From positions 186,001 through 250,000 of the forward strand of contig NZ_JACHOP010000001.1 of NCBI RefSeq assembly GCF_014199935.1: a stretch of 64,000 nt of DNA, read 5' to 3'. The DNA is from Methylorubrum rhodinum (lineage in GTDB: Bacteria; Pseudomonadota; Alphaproteobacteria; Rhizobiales; Beijerinckiaceae). Positions 47,491 to 58,296 of this stretch are shown piece after piece. How positions within the stretch are numbered: position 1 is the first letter of the stretch; each line of letters starts with the position of its first letter. Under the pieces are notes generated by a model, which worked only from the letters and a program-made list of their open reading frames with translations, was not told the origin of the DNA and searched no databases. The position numbers and the translations under genes were made by a program.

Positions 47491-47931
47491 TTAAGGAACG
47501 GTTGCGATGGTGCGGTGCGTGCGTGACAGCGCCGCCCGCAGGCCTTCCGGCAGCCGGATCGCCCGCCCGTCGCGCACGCAGGCGACGACGACCTCGGCCT
47601 GCACCAGGGTGTCGTCCCCGCGCCGCACTTCCTGCGTGAGATGCATGGAGGCGCCGCGCAGCTCGCTCGACCACGTCACCACATCGATCAGGTCGTCCAT
47701 GCGGGCGGGCTTGAGGAAGTCGAGATTCATCTTGCGCACGACGAAGACGATGCCGGCGCCCTCCTGGTGCATCTCCGACTGGTCGCCCGCGAGGCCGCGC
47801 AGCAATTCGGTGCGTCCCCGCTCCATGAAGCGCAGGTAGCTCGCGTGATAGACGAAGCCGGAGAAGTCGGTGTCCTCGTAGTAGACGCGCAGCGGCAGGC
47901 GGTGGGCGTTGGCAGGAGGCGTCGAGGTCAT
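47491..47931 (-). CDS. ybgC: Acyl-CoA thioesterase YbgC, Tol-Pal associated
   Basis: A 146-residue hotdog-fold thioesterase. The signature LRVYYEDTDFSGFVYHASYL contains the catalytic Asp, and FMERGRTELLRG follows. It hydrolyses acyl-CoA and associates with phospholipid synthesis. It is conserved as the first gene of tol operons; here 173 nt separate it from tolQ, so tolQ may have its own promoter. Confidence 0.95.
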   Translation of the reverse strand: MTSTPPANAHRLPLRVYYEDTDFSGFVYHASYLRFMERGRTELLRGLAGDQSEMHQEGAGIVFVVRKMNLDFLKPARMDDLIDVVTWSSELRGASMHLTQEVRRGDDTLVQAEVVVACVRDGRAIRLPEGLRAALSRTHRTIATVP

Positions 47932-48024
47932 ACGGGTCCGTGAGCCTCCGCTACGTTGTGGTTCGGTTTAACGGGTCCATTATCGAAGAGCGACCGGACG
48001 CACGGTGTCTCTTCTTCGCTCACG

Positions 48025-48140
48025 CCGTCATTCCGGGGCGCCGTAGGCGAACCCGGAATCCAAGACTGGCCGCGACGCCTCGTATGGCCGCGCATCACGG
48101 GTGGGTTCCGGGTTCCGCTCCGCGGCCCCGGAATGACGGC
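48025..48140 (-). repeat. Inverted-repeat intergenic element, copy 2
   Basis: A 116-bp element that is the reverse complement of the one at 23880-23994 with about ten mismatches. The same terminal pairs are present (ccgtcattccggggcg and ccccggaatgacggc) and the internal gcatcacgggtgg is shared. It lies between ybgC and the DUF4142 gene terminator. Confidence 0.85.
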
Positions 48141-48162
48141 GGGGGTCGTGTGAAATGACGAA

Positions 48163-48186
48163 AGGGCCGCCCCGAGGAGCGGCCCT
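48163..48186 (-). terminator. Terminator of the DUF4142 gene
   Basis: An 8-bp GC-rich stem (agggccgc 48163-48170, gcggccct 48179-48186) with an 8-nt loop. On the minus strand TTTCGTCATTT follows. It lies 27 nt beyond the stop at 48213. Confidence 0.7.
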
Positions 48187-48212
48187 GCCGTCGTCCGTAT
48201 ATCCGAAAAGAA

Positions 48213-48929
48213 TCAGCCGCCGATGCTGCCGGCGAGGCTGGCCGAGTGGGCGTGCTCGTCGGCGATGTAGGGCAGCGCCTCGTTGGCGAAGGTGCGGCCG
48301 GCGGCGCTATCGCCGTTGCGGGCGTAGGCGTCGTAGAGGGCGAGCGTCCGGGCGTCGGAGCGGGCCTGCTGATCGACGTAAGTGCGGTCGAACTCGCGGG
48401 CGGTGCGGGCGGCGCGCAGGCGCTCCAGGCGGTTCTGGCCGTTCGGACCCAGAGCCACGCGGCGGCCGGGCTCGGCCGGGCTGTTGTCCACGAGGCCGAC
48501 GCCGCCGAGCACGCCGCCGACGATGCCGGCGCCGATGTTGGCGGCAATCGTCACCGGGGCGAGCACGAGGCCGACCGGGTTGTCGAGGCGGGTCTCGATG
48601 CCCTGGTTGTCCGGGACGACGCGGCCGGTGGCCGAGAGCGAGGTGCCCTGCGGCAGAAGCGCCTTGGTGGTGGCCTCACGCTCGGTCAGGACCCGGTTGG
48701 CGTAGTTGCGCACGCGCGGGTTGCGGGAGCGCTCCAGGGCGATGCGGCTCGCCTCGATGCTGGCGGCGTCCGAGCGCAGGGCCTCGGCGCGGAATTCCGG
48801 GGTCGAGGTCGCGGCGGCCCCGATCGGCGCGTCGGCGCCGATGCGCAGCGGCAGGGCGTCCTGTGCGAGCGCAGGCGTGGCGAGGGCGGCGACGGACAGG
48901 CCGAGGGCGGCGAGCACGGTCGACTTCAT
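48213..48929 (-). CDS. DUF4142 periplasmic protein
   Basis: A 238-residue protein with a signal peptide (KSTVLAALGLSVAALATPAL). The ferritin-like helical pattern of DUF4142 is split by an insertion: SRIALERSRNPRVRNYANRV and LTEREATTKALL, then FDRTYVDQQARSDARTLALY near the end. A Gly-rich hydrophobic stretch (NIGAGIVGGVLGGVGLVDN) sits between. Function is unknown; relatives are induced by stress. Alternatively it could be seen as an unclassified periplasmic helical protein. Confidence 0.82.
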   Translation of the reverse strand: MKSTVLAALGLSVAALATPALAQDALPLRIGADAPIGAAATSTPEFRAEALRSDAASIEASRIALERSRNPRVRNYANRVLTEREATTKALLPQGTSLSATGRVVPDNQGIETRLDNPVGLVLAPVTIAANIGAGIVGGVLGGVGLVDNSPAEPGRRVALGPNGQNRLERLRAARTAREFDRTYVDQQARSDARTLALYDAYARNGDSAAGRTFANEALPYIADEHAHSASLAGSIGG

Positions 48930-49223
48930 GGCGGGGTCTTCCTTCGAAGATTTTGTCTGGTGTTGATTTGCCGGCGCTCACGGAGCGCGCAGTCGGGCCC
49001 CCAACCGGTGTGCGTCCTGCGTGTTCCGCATGCACACAAACCTGTGATCACGGGATCAGGGGAGCGTGGCCGTTCGTACGATCCCAGACCGTCGTGAGGC
49101 GAACGTGTTTTTCTTCAGTGGCTTGAATTGGGGCAGGCTGATGCTCCGGCGAGGGGTCTCAGGCCAACGGCAATTCCCGCCTTGCCCTGAGTTCCGATGA
49201 GCCATGCTTCTGAAGCATGCGAC

Positions 49224-50144
49224 TCACGCCGCCTCGTCGCCGAGATCGACCACGACGATTTCCGGCGGCACGCCGAACCGCACGGGGGCGATGCTCATGC
49301 CGAGGCCACCGGAGACGATGAGGTCGGCCTGCTCGCGGACATGGCCGTAGGCGTAGCGGGCGCCGTAGCGCGAGGGCACGACCGGCGCCCGGCCGAACAG
49401 GCGCACCTGCCCGCCATGCGTGTGGCCCGACAGCGTCAGGGCGATCCGCGGCGGCACGTTGGGAAAGATGTCGGGCTCGTGCGCCAGCAGGATCGCGGGT
49501 GCGCCGTCGGGAATTTTGGCCAGCGTGCCGGGTAGGTCGTCGAGGCCGATGCCGGCCGCGCCGCGGCGCTTGCGGCTCGGCAGGAAGGCGAGCTGGTCGC
49601 CGAGCCCCGCGAGCCAGAATGTCTGGCCGCGGACCGTCAGCGGCAGCGCCTCGTTCTCCAGCACCCGGATGCCGTTTCGCGCGAGCGCCGCGCCTGCGAT
49701 GGTCGGGCCGGCGCCGCGCGTTTGCGCCGTGCGGTCCTCCCACCAATCGTGGTTGCCGAGGATGGCGTAGGTGCCGAGCGGCGCCTTCAAGCCGCCGAGG
49801 ACCGGCGCCCACTCGGCGGCGTCCACGTAGCGTGTGACCGCGTTCATGCCCGAGACGTAGTCGCCGAGCAGCACGACCACGTCGGCGCCGAGCCCGTTGG
49901 CGGTGGCGACGATGCCCGCGATCCGCGGGAGCGGCATCCACGGCTCGCAGGCGTGGAGGTCGGCGAGTGCGACGATGCGTAAGGTGAAGCCCGCCGACCA
50001 GGGCCCGAGCGGGCGCAGGGCGTAGCGGGTGACGACGAGCCGCATCGGCTCGATGCCGACGGCGTAGGCGCCCGTGCCGAGGCCGGCGAGCGCGACGCTA
50101 CCGATCCCCGTCAGCACCGACCGGCGGGTGATCCGCACCGGCAT
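49224..50144 (-). CDS. Metallophosphoesterase with a Tat-type signal
   Basis: A 306-residue protein with an N-terminal twin-arginine-like signal (ITRRSVLTGIGSVALAGLG), suggesting folded export or membrane attachment. The calcineurin-like motifs are complete: ALADLHAC, LLGDYVSG, ILGNHDWW, AHEPD and SGHTHGGQ. The order matches YkuE/YaeI-type phosphodiesterases, which act on membrane-lipid phosphate esters. It starts 5 nt after the ruvB stop and is probably co-transcribed. Confidence 0.92.
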   Translation of the reverse strand: MPVRITRRSVLTGIGSVALAGLGTGAYAVGIEPMRLVVTRYALRPLGPWSAGFTLRIVALADLHACEPWMPLPRIAGIVATANGLGADVVVLLGDYVSGMNAVTRYVDAAEWAPVLGGLKAPLGTYAILGNHDWWEDRTAQTRGAGPTIAGAALARNGIRVLENEALPLTVRGQTFWLAGLGDQLAFLPSRKRRGAAGIGLDDLPGTLAKIPDGAPAILLAHEPDIFPNVPPRIALTLSGHTHGGQVRLFGRAPVVPSRYGARYAYGHVREQADLIVSGGLGMSIAPVRFGVPPEIVVVDLGDEAA

Positions 50145-50149
50145 CGGCC

Positions 50150-51214
<1,065 letters not shown>

Positions 51215-51324
51215 GGGGGTCTCGCGGGGCGGCCGGTGAGCCGGGTTTTGCACATCCCGGACGCGGGCACCACCGCGAGGGACGGCGCGTCGCGGCACAG
51301 TCGCGAACGGCCGCGCGCAGGGAG

Positions 51325-53073
51325 ATGGTAACCAACGCGGCCGACAATCGCGCCGTGACCCCGACGAGATCCGCGATGCCGCATGTTACTTTCGCTCCGC
51401 GCGGCGTTTCCTGTGCCCCGCGCGGCTTGCCCCGTGCCCGGCTGCTCGGCGGCACCGCAGCCGCGCTGGCCCTCCTGCTCGCCGCTCCGCTGCGGGCCGA
51501 ACCGGTGGATTCCAAGATCAACCTGCGGATCGAGCCGCGGGCCGAGGGCAGGGCGGAGGCCAAGCCGGAACTCAAGGCCGAGCCGAAACCCGAGACGAAG
51601 GCAGAGGCCAAGCCCGAGCCGAAGCCTGCACCCGAGAAGGCCGAAGCCGCCCCCGTAGAGGGCGCACCCGTCAAAAAGGTGTCGCGCGAGCTGCCGCCGA
51701 CGGTCTACGCCCGCGTCTCGGAGGACCCGCTGCCGACCTACACGGCGCAGACCTTCATGGACACGATGCGCGCCGCCGAGCGCTATCAGATCTACGCCGA
51801 GGCCGGCGGCTGGAAGGCACTGCCCGCCGACTTCGCCCCGAAGCCCGGCGACAGCCATCCGGCGATCCCGTCGCTCCGCCATCACCTGACGCTGACCGGC
51901 GACCTTCCCGCCGACGCGCCGCCCTCCGACCGCTACGACCCGCCGCTGGTCGCCGCCGTCAGGGCGTTCCAGGCCCGCCACGGCCTGCCGGATGCCGGCA
52001 TCTTCGGGCGGCTGACGCTCAATGCGCTCAACGTGCCGGCGGATGTGCGCCAACGCCAGCTCCGCGCCTCGGCACAGCGCCTGATGGGCTCGAACTTCGC
52101 CTTCGGCGAGCGCTACGTCGCGGTCAACATCCCGTCGGCCACGGTCGAGGCGGTGGAGAACGGCGCCGTGACGCGCCGCTTCGTCGCGGTGGTGGGCAAG
52201 ACCGACAAGCAGACGCCGGTGGTGGAAACCCGCATCACCGACGTGAATCTCAACCCGACCTGGACCCTGCCGATCTCGGTGATCAAGAACGAGATCATCC
52301 CGACGATGCGCAAGAATCCGGGCTATCTCGCCAAGAACCGCATCCGCATCCTCGGTCCGGGCGGGGTCGAGGTCGATCCGACGACGATCGACTGGTCGAC
52401 CGAGAAGGCCGCCAACTACACCCTGCGCCAGGATTCCGGCCTCGACAATTCGCTGGGCCAGATGCGGATCGACATGCCGAACCGCCACGCGATCTACATG
52501 CACGACACGCCCTCGAAATCGCTGTTCGCGGGTTCGGTGCGGTTCCACTCGCATGGCTGCGTCCGGGTGGGGCAGGTGAAGGAGTTCGCCGCGTGGCTGC
52601 TCCAGGGCACCGAGGGGCCGAACGGGCCGGGCTCGGTCTGGGGACCCATCGAGATCGAGACCGGCATCGCCACGGGCGAGCGCCGCGACATCAAGCTGGT
52701 GAAGCCGACGCCGGTCGCCTTCGTGTATCTGACCGGCTACGCGACCTCCGACGGGCGCGTGCATTTCCGCGACGACATCTACGGGCTCGACAGCCCCGCG
52801 CCCGCCGCCGCCACGGCGCCGGACGTGGCGACCACGGGCGCCATCACGCCGCGGGCGAACCCGGCCCCGCGCAAGCCCGACGCGGTCCCGCCGCCGCGCC
52901 CCGCCCTCGCCAAGCCGGAAGCCGCGAAGCCCGCCGCAGCTCCCGTCGCGCCCCCAGCTGCAGTTGCCGTCGCGCCGAAGACGCCGATCCGCAAGCCCGC
53001 GCCGCCGGTCGAGCGCACGCCCGACGCCGAGCCCGCTCTGATGCCGCCCGGCCTCGTCGGCGGACGGACCTGA
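51325..53073 (+). CDS. L,D-transpeptidase (YcbB/LdtD-like)
   Basis: A 582-residue exported enzyme forming 3-3 crosslinks in peptidoglycan. A signal segment ([19 protein letters not shown]) precedes an Ala/Lys/Glu linker. A scaffold domain and a peptidoglycan-binding domain follow ([20 protein letters not shown], near 210), then the YkuD catalytic domain with MHDTPSK near 390 and SHGCVRV near 410 holding the catalytic Cys. The start at 51325 has GGAG directly adjacent, so the ATG at 51376 (566 aa, GAGAT upstream) may be the true start. The C-terminus is Pro/Ala-rich. Confidence 0.92.
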   Translation: MVTNAADNRAVTPTRSAMPHVTFAPRGVSCAPRGLPRARLLGGTAAALALLLAAPLRAEPVDSKINLRIEPRAEGRAEAKPELKAEPKPETKAEAKPEPKPAPEKAEAAPVEGAPVKKVSRELPPTVYARVSEDPLPTYTAQTFMDTMRAAERYQIYAEAGGWKALPADFAPKPGDSHPAIPSLRHHLTLTGDLPADAPPSDRYDPPLVAAVRAFQARHGLPDAGIFGRLTLNALNVPADVRQRQLRASAQRLMGSNFAFGERYVAVNIPSATVEAVENGAVTRRFVAVVGKTDKQTPVVETRITDVNLNPTWTLPISVIKNEIIPTMRKNPGYLAKNRIRILGPGGVEVDPTTIDWSTEKAANYTLRQDSGLDNSLGQMRIDMPNRHAIYMHDTPSKSLFAGSVRFHSHGCVRVGQVKEFAAWLLQGTEGPNGPGSVWGPIEIETGIATGERRDIKLVKPTPVAFVYLTGYATSDGRVHFRDDIYGLDSPAPAAATAPDVATTGAITPRANPAPRKPDAVPPPRPALAKPEAAKPAAAPVAPPAAVAVAPKTPIRKPAPPVERTPDAEPALMPPGLVGGRT

Positions 53074-53229
53074 CAGCCCAGCCAAAAGACCTGCGGCGCG
53101 GCGTCCCGTCCACAGGGAGGCTGCCATGCGTGCCGGAACAATCGCCTCGAATCCCCGCTTCTGCCCGATGAGCGCCGGTGCATCGTATTCGCCGGCCGCA
53201 TGTCGTGAACAGTTTCGAGGAATTATCCG

Positions 53230-53757
53230 ATGGCCAAGGCTAAGCTGCGCGTCGCCAGCGACCGGCTCAACACCCCGACCGACCTGAACCCCGAGGACGT
53301 GACGAAGATTTCTCACGGCCTGACCGTGCTGCTGTCCGATCTCTTCGCGCTCTACATCAAGACGAAGAACTTCCACTGGCATGTCAGCGGCCCGAACTTC
53401 CGCGACTACCACCTGCTGCTCGACGAGCAGTCCGAGCAGATTTTTGGCATCATCGACGCGGTGGGCGAGCGCGCCCGCAAGATCGGCGGCACCACGCTGC
53501 GCTCGCTGGGTCAGGCCGAGGGCCTGAAGCGCGTTCAGGACAACAACGCCGACTACGTCAGCCCGCTCGAGATGCTCAAGGAGCTGCGGGACGACAACAA
53601 GGCGCTGACCGCCAACATGCGCGAGCTGCACGCGATCACGGACGAGGCCAACGACGTCTCGACCACCAGCCTGTTGGAGGAGTGGATCGACCAGTCCGAG
53701 GAGCGCACGTGGTTCCTCTACGAGTCGACCCGCGACGCGACCGAGAGCGGTCACTGA
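53230..53757 (+). CDS. dps: DNA-protection/ferritin-like protein Dps
   Basis: A 175-residue four-helix protein that forms 12-mers, stores iron and protects DNA in starvation. The ferroxidase motif KNFHWHVSGPNFRDYHLLL near residue 50, then DEQSEQI with the metal ligands, is intact. The N-terminus (KAKLRVASDRLNTPTDL) is Lys/Arg-containing and may bind DNA. A GAGGAATT segment precedes the ATG. It converges with the glycosyltransferase gene. Confidence 0.94.
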   Translation: MAKAKLRVASDRLNTPTDLNPEDVTKISHGLTVLLSDLFALYIKTKNFHWHVSGPNFRDYHLLLDEQSEQIFGIIDAVGERARKIGGTTLRSLGQAEGLKRVQDNNADYVSPLEMLKELRDDNKALTANMRELHAITDEANDVSTTSLLEEWIDQSEERTWFLYESTRDATESGH

Positions 53758-53783
53758 TCCATCCGGTTCCGACCTGTCGCCGG

Positions 53784-53811
53784 GGCCGCCGATCCGAGAG
53801 GGTCGGCGGCC
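53784..53811. terminator. Bidirectional terminator between dps and the glycosyltransferase gene
   Basis: A perfect 9-bp GC-rich stem (ggccgccga 53784-53792, tcggcggcc 53803-53811) with a 10-nt loop, followed on the plus strand by TCTTCC. It lies between two convergent genes, 26 nt after dps and 8 nt before the other stop. Confidence 0.7.
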
Positions 53812-53818
53812 TCTTCCG

Positions 53819-55096
53819 TCATGCGAGCATCGTCTCGATCCGGGCGACGGCACCGGGTAGCCCCGGCTCGCGGGCCATGCCGACGGCGAGCCGGCGGGCG
53901 GCCTCGCGCATGCTCGAATCCGTGGTCGCGCGCGAGATGCGGGCGGCCAGCGTCGCCGGGTCGATCTTGGTGATCGGCACCGGCGCTTCCGCGGCGCCCC
54001 GCGCCGCCACCGCCCGCCCCCAAAAGAGCTGGTCGGAGGCGACCGGCAGGATCACGCAGGGCAGCCCGCTGGCGAGCGCCTGCGCCGTGGTGCCCGCGCC
54101 GCCGTGATGGACCGCGGCTGCGACCCGGGGAAACAGCAGGGCGTGCGGCAGGCTTCCGACGAAGAGCACGTTGGGCGGGGTGGAATCCGGGCGCGCGAGG
54201 CCGCCGGCGCCCGTCGCGACGATCGCCCGGCCGCCCCAGAGCGCAAGCGCCTCCATGACGATGCGGGTGTTGCGCCGGGCGCCCCACAGCATCGAGCCGA
54301 ACCCGACATAGACGGGCGGCGGACCCTCGGCGAGGAAGCGCTCGACCGCCTCCGGCAGCGCCTCGCCGGGACGTGCGTCGCGCAGCCAGAAACCGGTCTC
54401 GGTCGCACCCGCGCCGGGGTGCGGCCCGGCGAGGACCGGACTGTAGGCGCGGATCTGGTGCGCGTGCGCCAGGGCGAGCCCGACCGGGGAGGTCCAGGGG
54501 CGGAGCAGACGGCCCTTCCCGGTGTCGCGGCGGAAGCGGCGCACGGCGCCCCAGGTGAGGAGCGAGGCGCCGCGCATCAGTTCGTAGGAGAGCCGGTTGA
54601 GCGGCGCGCCGAAATCCCGCCCGCTCAGCAGCACCGAGGAGAACCGGCCGGTCGGCTCCACCGGCTGATAGGCGACGTAGACCGACGGAATGCCGGCCTC
54701 CTTCGCCAGCGCGCCGGCGAACCACGCGAGGGTGGTGTAGATCACGAGGTCGGCGGAGTGCACCTCCGCCATCACGCGATGCAGGATGTTCGGCATCAGG
54801 CCGGATATCCGCTCGCCGTAGCGGCGCACCGTCCCGAGCAGGGCGAGCGGTCGGCGGTGGCGCTCCAGGAAGGCCTTCTCGAACGACGCCTCGCGAAACG
54901 TCTCGGCGAAGGCGAGGCCGACATCGACGTAAGCGACGCCGTAGCTCGCGACCGTGCGCGCGTAATCGGCGTTGGTCGCGACCCGCACCGCGTGGCCGGC
55001 CTCGGCCAGCGCCTGGGCGAGCAGGCAGATCGGTTGCACGTCTCCGCGGCTTCCGAAGGTGACGAGCAAGATCTGCTTTCGCGGCGCGTTCGACAT
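53819..55096 (-). CDS. Family 1 glycosyltransferase (sterol glucosyltransferase-like)
   Basis: A 425-residue GT-B enzyme. The N-terminal QILLVTFGSRGDVQPICLLA is the acceptor-side signature of UDP-glucose:sterol glucosyltransferases and antibiotic glycosyltransferases. The donor motif VHHGGAGTTAQALASGLPCV is at about 330-349. These enzymes glycosylate sterols, hopanoids or polyketides; the acceptor here is unknown, with hopanoids a reasonable guess for this group. The start MSNAPRKQ is chosen for fold length. Confidence 0.9.
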   Translation of the reverse strand: MSNAPRKQILLVTFGSRGDVQPICLLAQALAEAGHAVRVATNADYARTVASYGVAYVDVGLAFAETFREASFEKAFLERHRRPLALLGTVRRYGERISGLMPNILHRVMAEVHSADLVIYTTLAWFAGALAKEAGIPSVYVAYQPVEPTGRFSSVLLSGRDFGAPLNRLSYELMRGASLLTWGAVRRFRRDTGKGRLLRPWTSPVGLALAHAHQIRAYSPVLAGPHPGAGATETGFWLRDARPGEALPEAVERFLAEGPPPVYVGFGSMLWGARRNTRIVMEALALWGGRAIVATGAGGLARPDSTPPNVLFVGSLPHALLFPRVAAAVHHGGAGTTAQALASGLPCVILPVASDQLFWGRAVAARGAAEAPVPITKIDPATLAARISRATTDSSMREAARRLAVGMAREPGLPGAVARIETMLA

Positions 55097-55226
55097 GCCG
55101 CAGCCGCGATAGAGACTCGATCGGCAAATGAAAAGGCCCGCCGAGGATTTCGCCCGCACGTGACCGCGGATCCCGTATAGAGCGGGTCCGGCCTCGAGAC
55201 TGCATTCGCCGCGGGGCCCGTGCCGT

Positions 55227-57938
55227 TCAGGACTGAGTCCGCTCCGGCACCCGCAGCGTCACCTTGACGAGGCCCGGCTCGTCCGGGGCCGGCCGCTCCG
55301 CGAAGCCGAGCTGGCGGCAGACGCCCCGCATCGCCCTGTTCTCGGCGAGCACGTCGCCCTCGATCACGGCGATGCCGTCGGCCTGCGCCCAGTCGATCAT
55401 CATCCGCATCAGGGCGATGCCGAGCCCGGTGCCCTTGATGTCGGAGCGCACGAGGATCGCGAACTCGCCCCGGTCGTGGTTGGCGTCGGCGTGGAGCCGC
55501 ACCGCGCCCAGCATGCGCCGGGCTTCGTCCATCCCCTCTTCGGTCGCCACGAAGGCGATGGCGCGGGAATAGTCGAGTTGGGTCAGCCGGGCCAGGAAGG
55601 CGTGGCTGAAGTCGCGCACGGGGGCGAAGAAGCGCAGGCGCACGTCCTCCGCGTCGACCTGCCCGAAGAAGGCGCGGAACATCGCCTCGTCCTCCGGCCG
55701 CACCGGACGGACGAGGACGCGCCGGTCGCCCGCCACCAGCCGGCGCTCCCACTCGGCCGGATAGGGCCGGATCGCGAAGCGGGGGTGCCAGTTGCCGCGA
55801 CGGCGCTCGCGCCCGGTCTCGGCCTCGATCCGCACCCGCGCGTCGAGGGCGACGACGCCGTCGGCATCCGCCAGCAGCGGGTTGATGTCGAGTTCGCGCA
55901 CCGCCGGCAGGTCGGCGGCGAGCTGGGCGAGCTTCACCAGCGTGAGCGCGATGGCGTCGGTATCGGCCGCCGGCACGTCGCGGTAGGCGGCGAGCCGGCG
56001 CGCCACGCGGGTGCGGCCGATCAGTTCGCCCGCGAGCGCGAGGTCGAGGGGCGGCAGCGCCAGCGCGCGGTCGTCGATCACCTCGACCGCGGTGCCGCCG
56101 CGCCCGAACACGACGACAGGGCCGAAGACCGGGTCCTCGGCCAGTCCCGCGATCAGCTCCCGCGCCTGCGCCCGGCGCACGGTCGGCTGCACCGCGAAAC
56201 CGGCGATGCGCGCATCGGGCCGCTGGGCCCGCACCCGTGCGATCATCGCGGCGGCCGCCGCGCGCACGTCGGCCTCGGAGGTGAGGCCGAGGCGCACGCC
56301 GCCGACCTCGGACTTGTGCACCACGTCGGGCGAGACGAGCTTGAGCGCCACCGTGTGTCCCGCCGCGATCAGCGGCCACGCGGCGGCCGCCGCGCCGTCG
56401 GGGTCGGGGACCAGCGTGCTCGGCACCGAGTCGATGCGGTAGGCCGCGAGCAACGACGCCACGGAGGCCGGATCGAGCCAGGTCCGGCCCTCACGGATCG
56501 CCCGCTCGATCACGGCGCGGGCGGCGTCGATGTCGGGGGAGAAGTCGCGCGGCAGCGAATCCGGCGTGCGCATCAGGTCGTCCTGAGCCTCGCGGTAGCG
56601 CACGAGATGCAGGAAGCCCTCGACCGCGTCGGCATCGGTGGCGAAGAGCGGAATCTTGGCCCGCCCGTAGATCGACCGGACCGCCTCGTCCTCGCCGATC
56701 GAGACGGCGAAGACCGGCTTGCGGCGCCCGGCGGCCCGGCCCATGGCGACCGCGTCGGCCACGTTCTGCGCCACCTCGCGGGAGCCGGCCCGCGCCGTCG
56801 GGACGTGGATCGCCAGCAGGGCGTCGCTGCCGCGGTCGGCGAGCAGGGGTTCGAGGGCGCGGGCGAAGTCGCGCGGCACCGCGTCGATGCCGAGATCGAG
56901 CGGGTTCGCCTGCGCGCCGTGGCGCACCGGCTCCAGCTTCGTCAGCGTCTCGTCCGAGGGGGCGCTCAACGCCCCTTCCCGGTCGGCGAGGCCGTCGGCG
57001 GCGAGCGCGCCGATGCCGCGCCCGTTCGCGACGATCATCAGCCGCTTGCCGGGGAAGGGGCGCTGGCGCCCCAGGGTCTCGACCGCCGAGAACATCGCGT
57101 CGAGCCCGTCGACGGCGAGGAGGCCGGCGCGGCGGAAGGCGGCCTCGTAGACGGCACCGGGCCGGGCGAGGGCCCCGGTATGGGTCGTCGGCGCGCGGTC
57201 GAGCCCGTCATGGCGTCCGGTGCGCAGCACCACCACCGGCTTGGCGCGGGCCGCGGCGCGGGCCGCGCTCAGGAATTTGCGCGCGTCGGCGACGTGGTGG
57301 AGCGAGAGGATGATGGCGCGGGTGCGAAAATCCTCGGCGAAGTGGTCGAGGCAGTCGGCCACGTCCACGTCCGCCGAGCGGCCCAGCGTCATCACCGCCG
57401 AGAAGCCGACGCCGCGCCGCCCGGCCCATTCGGCGATGGCCGAGGCGACGGTGCCGGATTGCGAGACCAGCGCGAGGTCGCCGGATGTCGGCGGACGGGC
57501 GAGCAGGCTGGCGTTGAGGCCCTGCGCCGGCACGCTCAGGCCCACGCTTTCGGGGCCGATCAGCCGCAACCCGTGGCGCCGGGCCGAGGCGCGGGCGGCG
57601 CCCAGCGGCGCGGCTTCGCCCTGGCCGAGATGGGCCGACAGGATCACCGCCGACGCGGCGCCGACGCGGCCCGCCTCCTCCACGATGTCCGGCACCGCGA
57701 AGGGCGGCGTGGCGATCATCACGAGGTCGGGGGCGGCGGGCAGGTCGGCGAGGCGGGATACGCAGGGCAGGCCGTCGACGCTGGACTCGCGGGGATGGAC
57801 CGGAACCACCTCGCCCGAGAAGCCGCCGGCGCGCAGCCCGTCGATGATCGCGCGCCCGACGGAGCCGGGGCGATCTCCGGCGCCCACCACCGCGATCCGG
57901 CGGGGAGCGAGCAGCGTCTCGAAACGGTATGTGCTCAT
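55227..57938 (-). CDS. PatZ/Pat-type acyl-CoA synthetase (ADP-forming)-GNAT fusion, putative protein acetyltransferase
   Basis: A 903-residue protein. It has a CoA-binding Rossmann domain (RRIAVVGAGDRPGSVGRAI), a succinyl-CoA-ligase-like domain (LALVSQSGTVASAIAEWAG) and an ATP-grasp domain (VALKLVSPDVVHKSEVGGVR). The C-terminal GNAT acetyltransferase is at about 745-895 (LVRPVRPEDEAMFRAFF, ILVRSDIKGTGLGIALMRMM). In enterobacteria this fusion (Pat) acetylates and inhibits acetyl-CoA synthetase. It may regulate acetate or acetyl-CoA flux here. It is cytoplasmic and appears monocistronic. Confidence 0.93.
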   Translation of the reverse strand: MSTYRFETLLAPRRIAVVGAGDRPGSVGRAIIDGLRAGGFSGEVVPVHPRESSVDGLPCVSRLADLPAAPDLVMIATPPFAVPDIVEEAGRVGAASAVILSAHLGQGEAAPLGAARASARRHGLRLIGPESVGLSVPAQGLNASLLARPPTSGDLALVSQSGTVASAIAEWAGRRGVGFSAVMTLGRSADVDVADCLDHFAEDFRTRAIILSLHHVADARKFLSAARAAARAKPVVVLRTGRHDGLDRAPTTHTGALARPGAVYEAAFRRAGLLAVDGLDAMFSAVETLGRQRPFPGKRLMIVANGRGIGALAADGLADREGALSAPSDETLTKLEPVRHGAQANPLDLGIDAVPRDFARALEPLLADRGSDALLAIHVPTARAGSREVAQNVADAVAMGRAAGRRKPVFAVSIGEDEAVRSIYGRAKIPLFATDADAVEGFLHLVRYREAQDDLMRTPDSLPRDFSPDIDAARAVIERAIREGRTWLDPASVASLLAAYRIDSVPSTLVPDPDGAAAAAWPLIAAGHTVALKLVSPDVVHKSEVGGVRLGLTSEADVRAAAAAMIARVRAQRPDARIAGFAVQPTVRRAQARELIAGLAEDPVFGPVVVFGRGGTAVEVIDDRALALPPLDLALAGELIGRTRVARRLAAYRDVPAADTDAIALTLVKLAQLAADLPAVRELDINPLLADADGVVALDARVRIEAETGRERRRGNWHPRFAIRPYPAEWERRLVAGDRRVLVRPVRPEDEAMFRAFFGQVDAEDVRLRFFAPVRDFSHAFLARLTQLDYSRAIAFVATEEGMDEARRMLGAVRLHADANHDRGEFAILVRSDIKGTGLGIALMRMMIDWAQADGIAVIEGDVLAENRAMRGVCRQLGFAERPAPDEPGLVKVTLRVPERTQS

Positions 57939-58024
57939 GGCGCGCCGAACCCCGGACCGGTCGGCGACGGGTTACACCACAAGGCCGGCCCTGGGCACCG
58001 GGCCGGCGTTGCGGCAATCTCGTC

Positions 58025-58174
58025 CTACGCCGCGCACCGCGGCGCCAGCACGAACGTGTCGTGAAGCCTGAACACTTTCGGCCAATGCTCACGATCGGCC
58101 AGCGCGCGGGCTTCGGTGAGCGAAATCCCGCGCGCGTCGGCGAGGTCGGCCAGGCTCATCCAAGCGTTTTGCAT
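58025..58174 (-). CDS. 49-residue putative helix-turn-helix protein
   Basis: A short frame from ATG 58174 with AGGGG about 8 nt upstream. The product starts MQNAWMSLADLADARGISL and continues EARALADREHWPKVFRLHDT, then FVLAPRCAA. The SLADLADARGISLTEA stretch resembles the small excisionase/MerR-like HTH of Rhizobiales microproteins (LAELAAARGIS-type). Its gene lies between the PatZ-like gene and the aldolase gene. The strong ribosome site and family-like sequence support it; its role and binding site are unknown. Confidence 0.6.
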   Translation of the reverse strand: MQNAWMSLADLADARGISLTEARALADREHWPKVFRLHDTFVLAPRCAA

Positions 58175-58296
58175 CGATACGCACCCCTGAATATTTGTTA
58201 TGCCGCCAAGCTATCCATCGCCGACCTAACGGGACCTGAACGAAGAGGTTCCCGCCGCCGGTCGTTCCGAGCACCGTTAATCGCGAGCAAAAGGAG

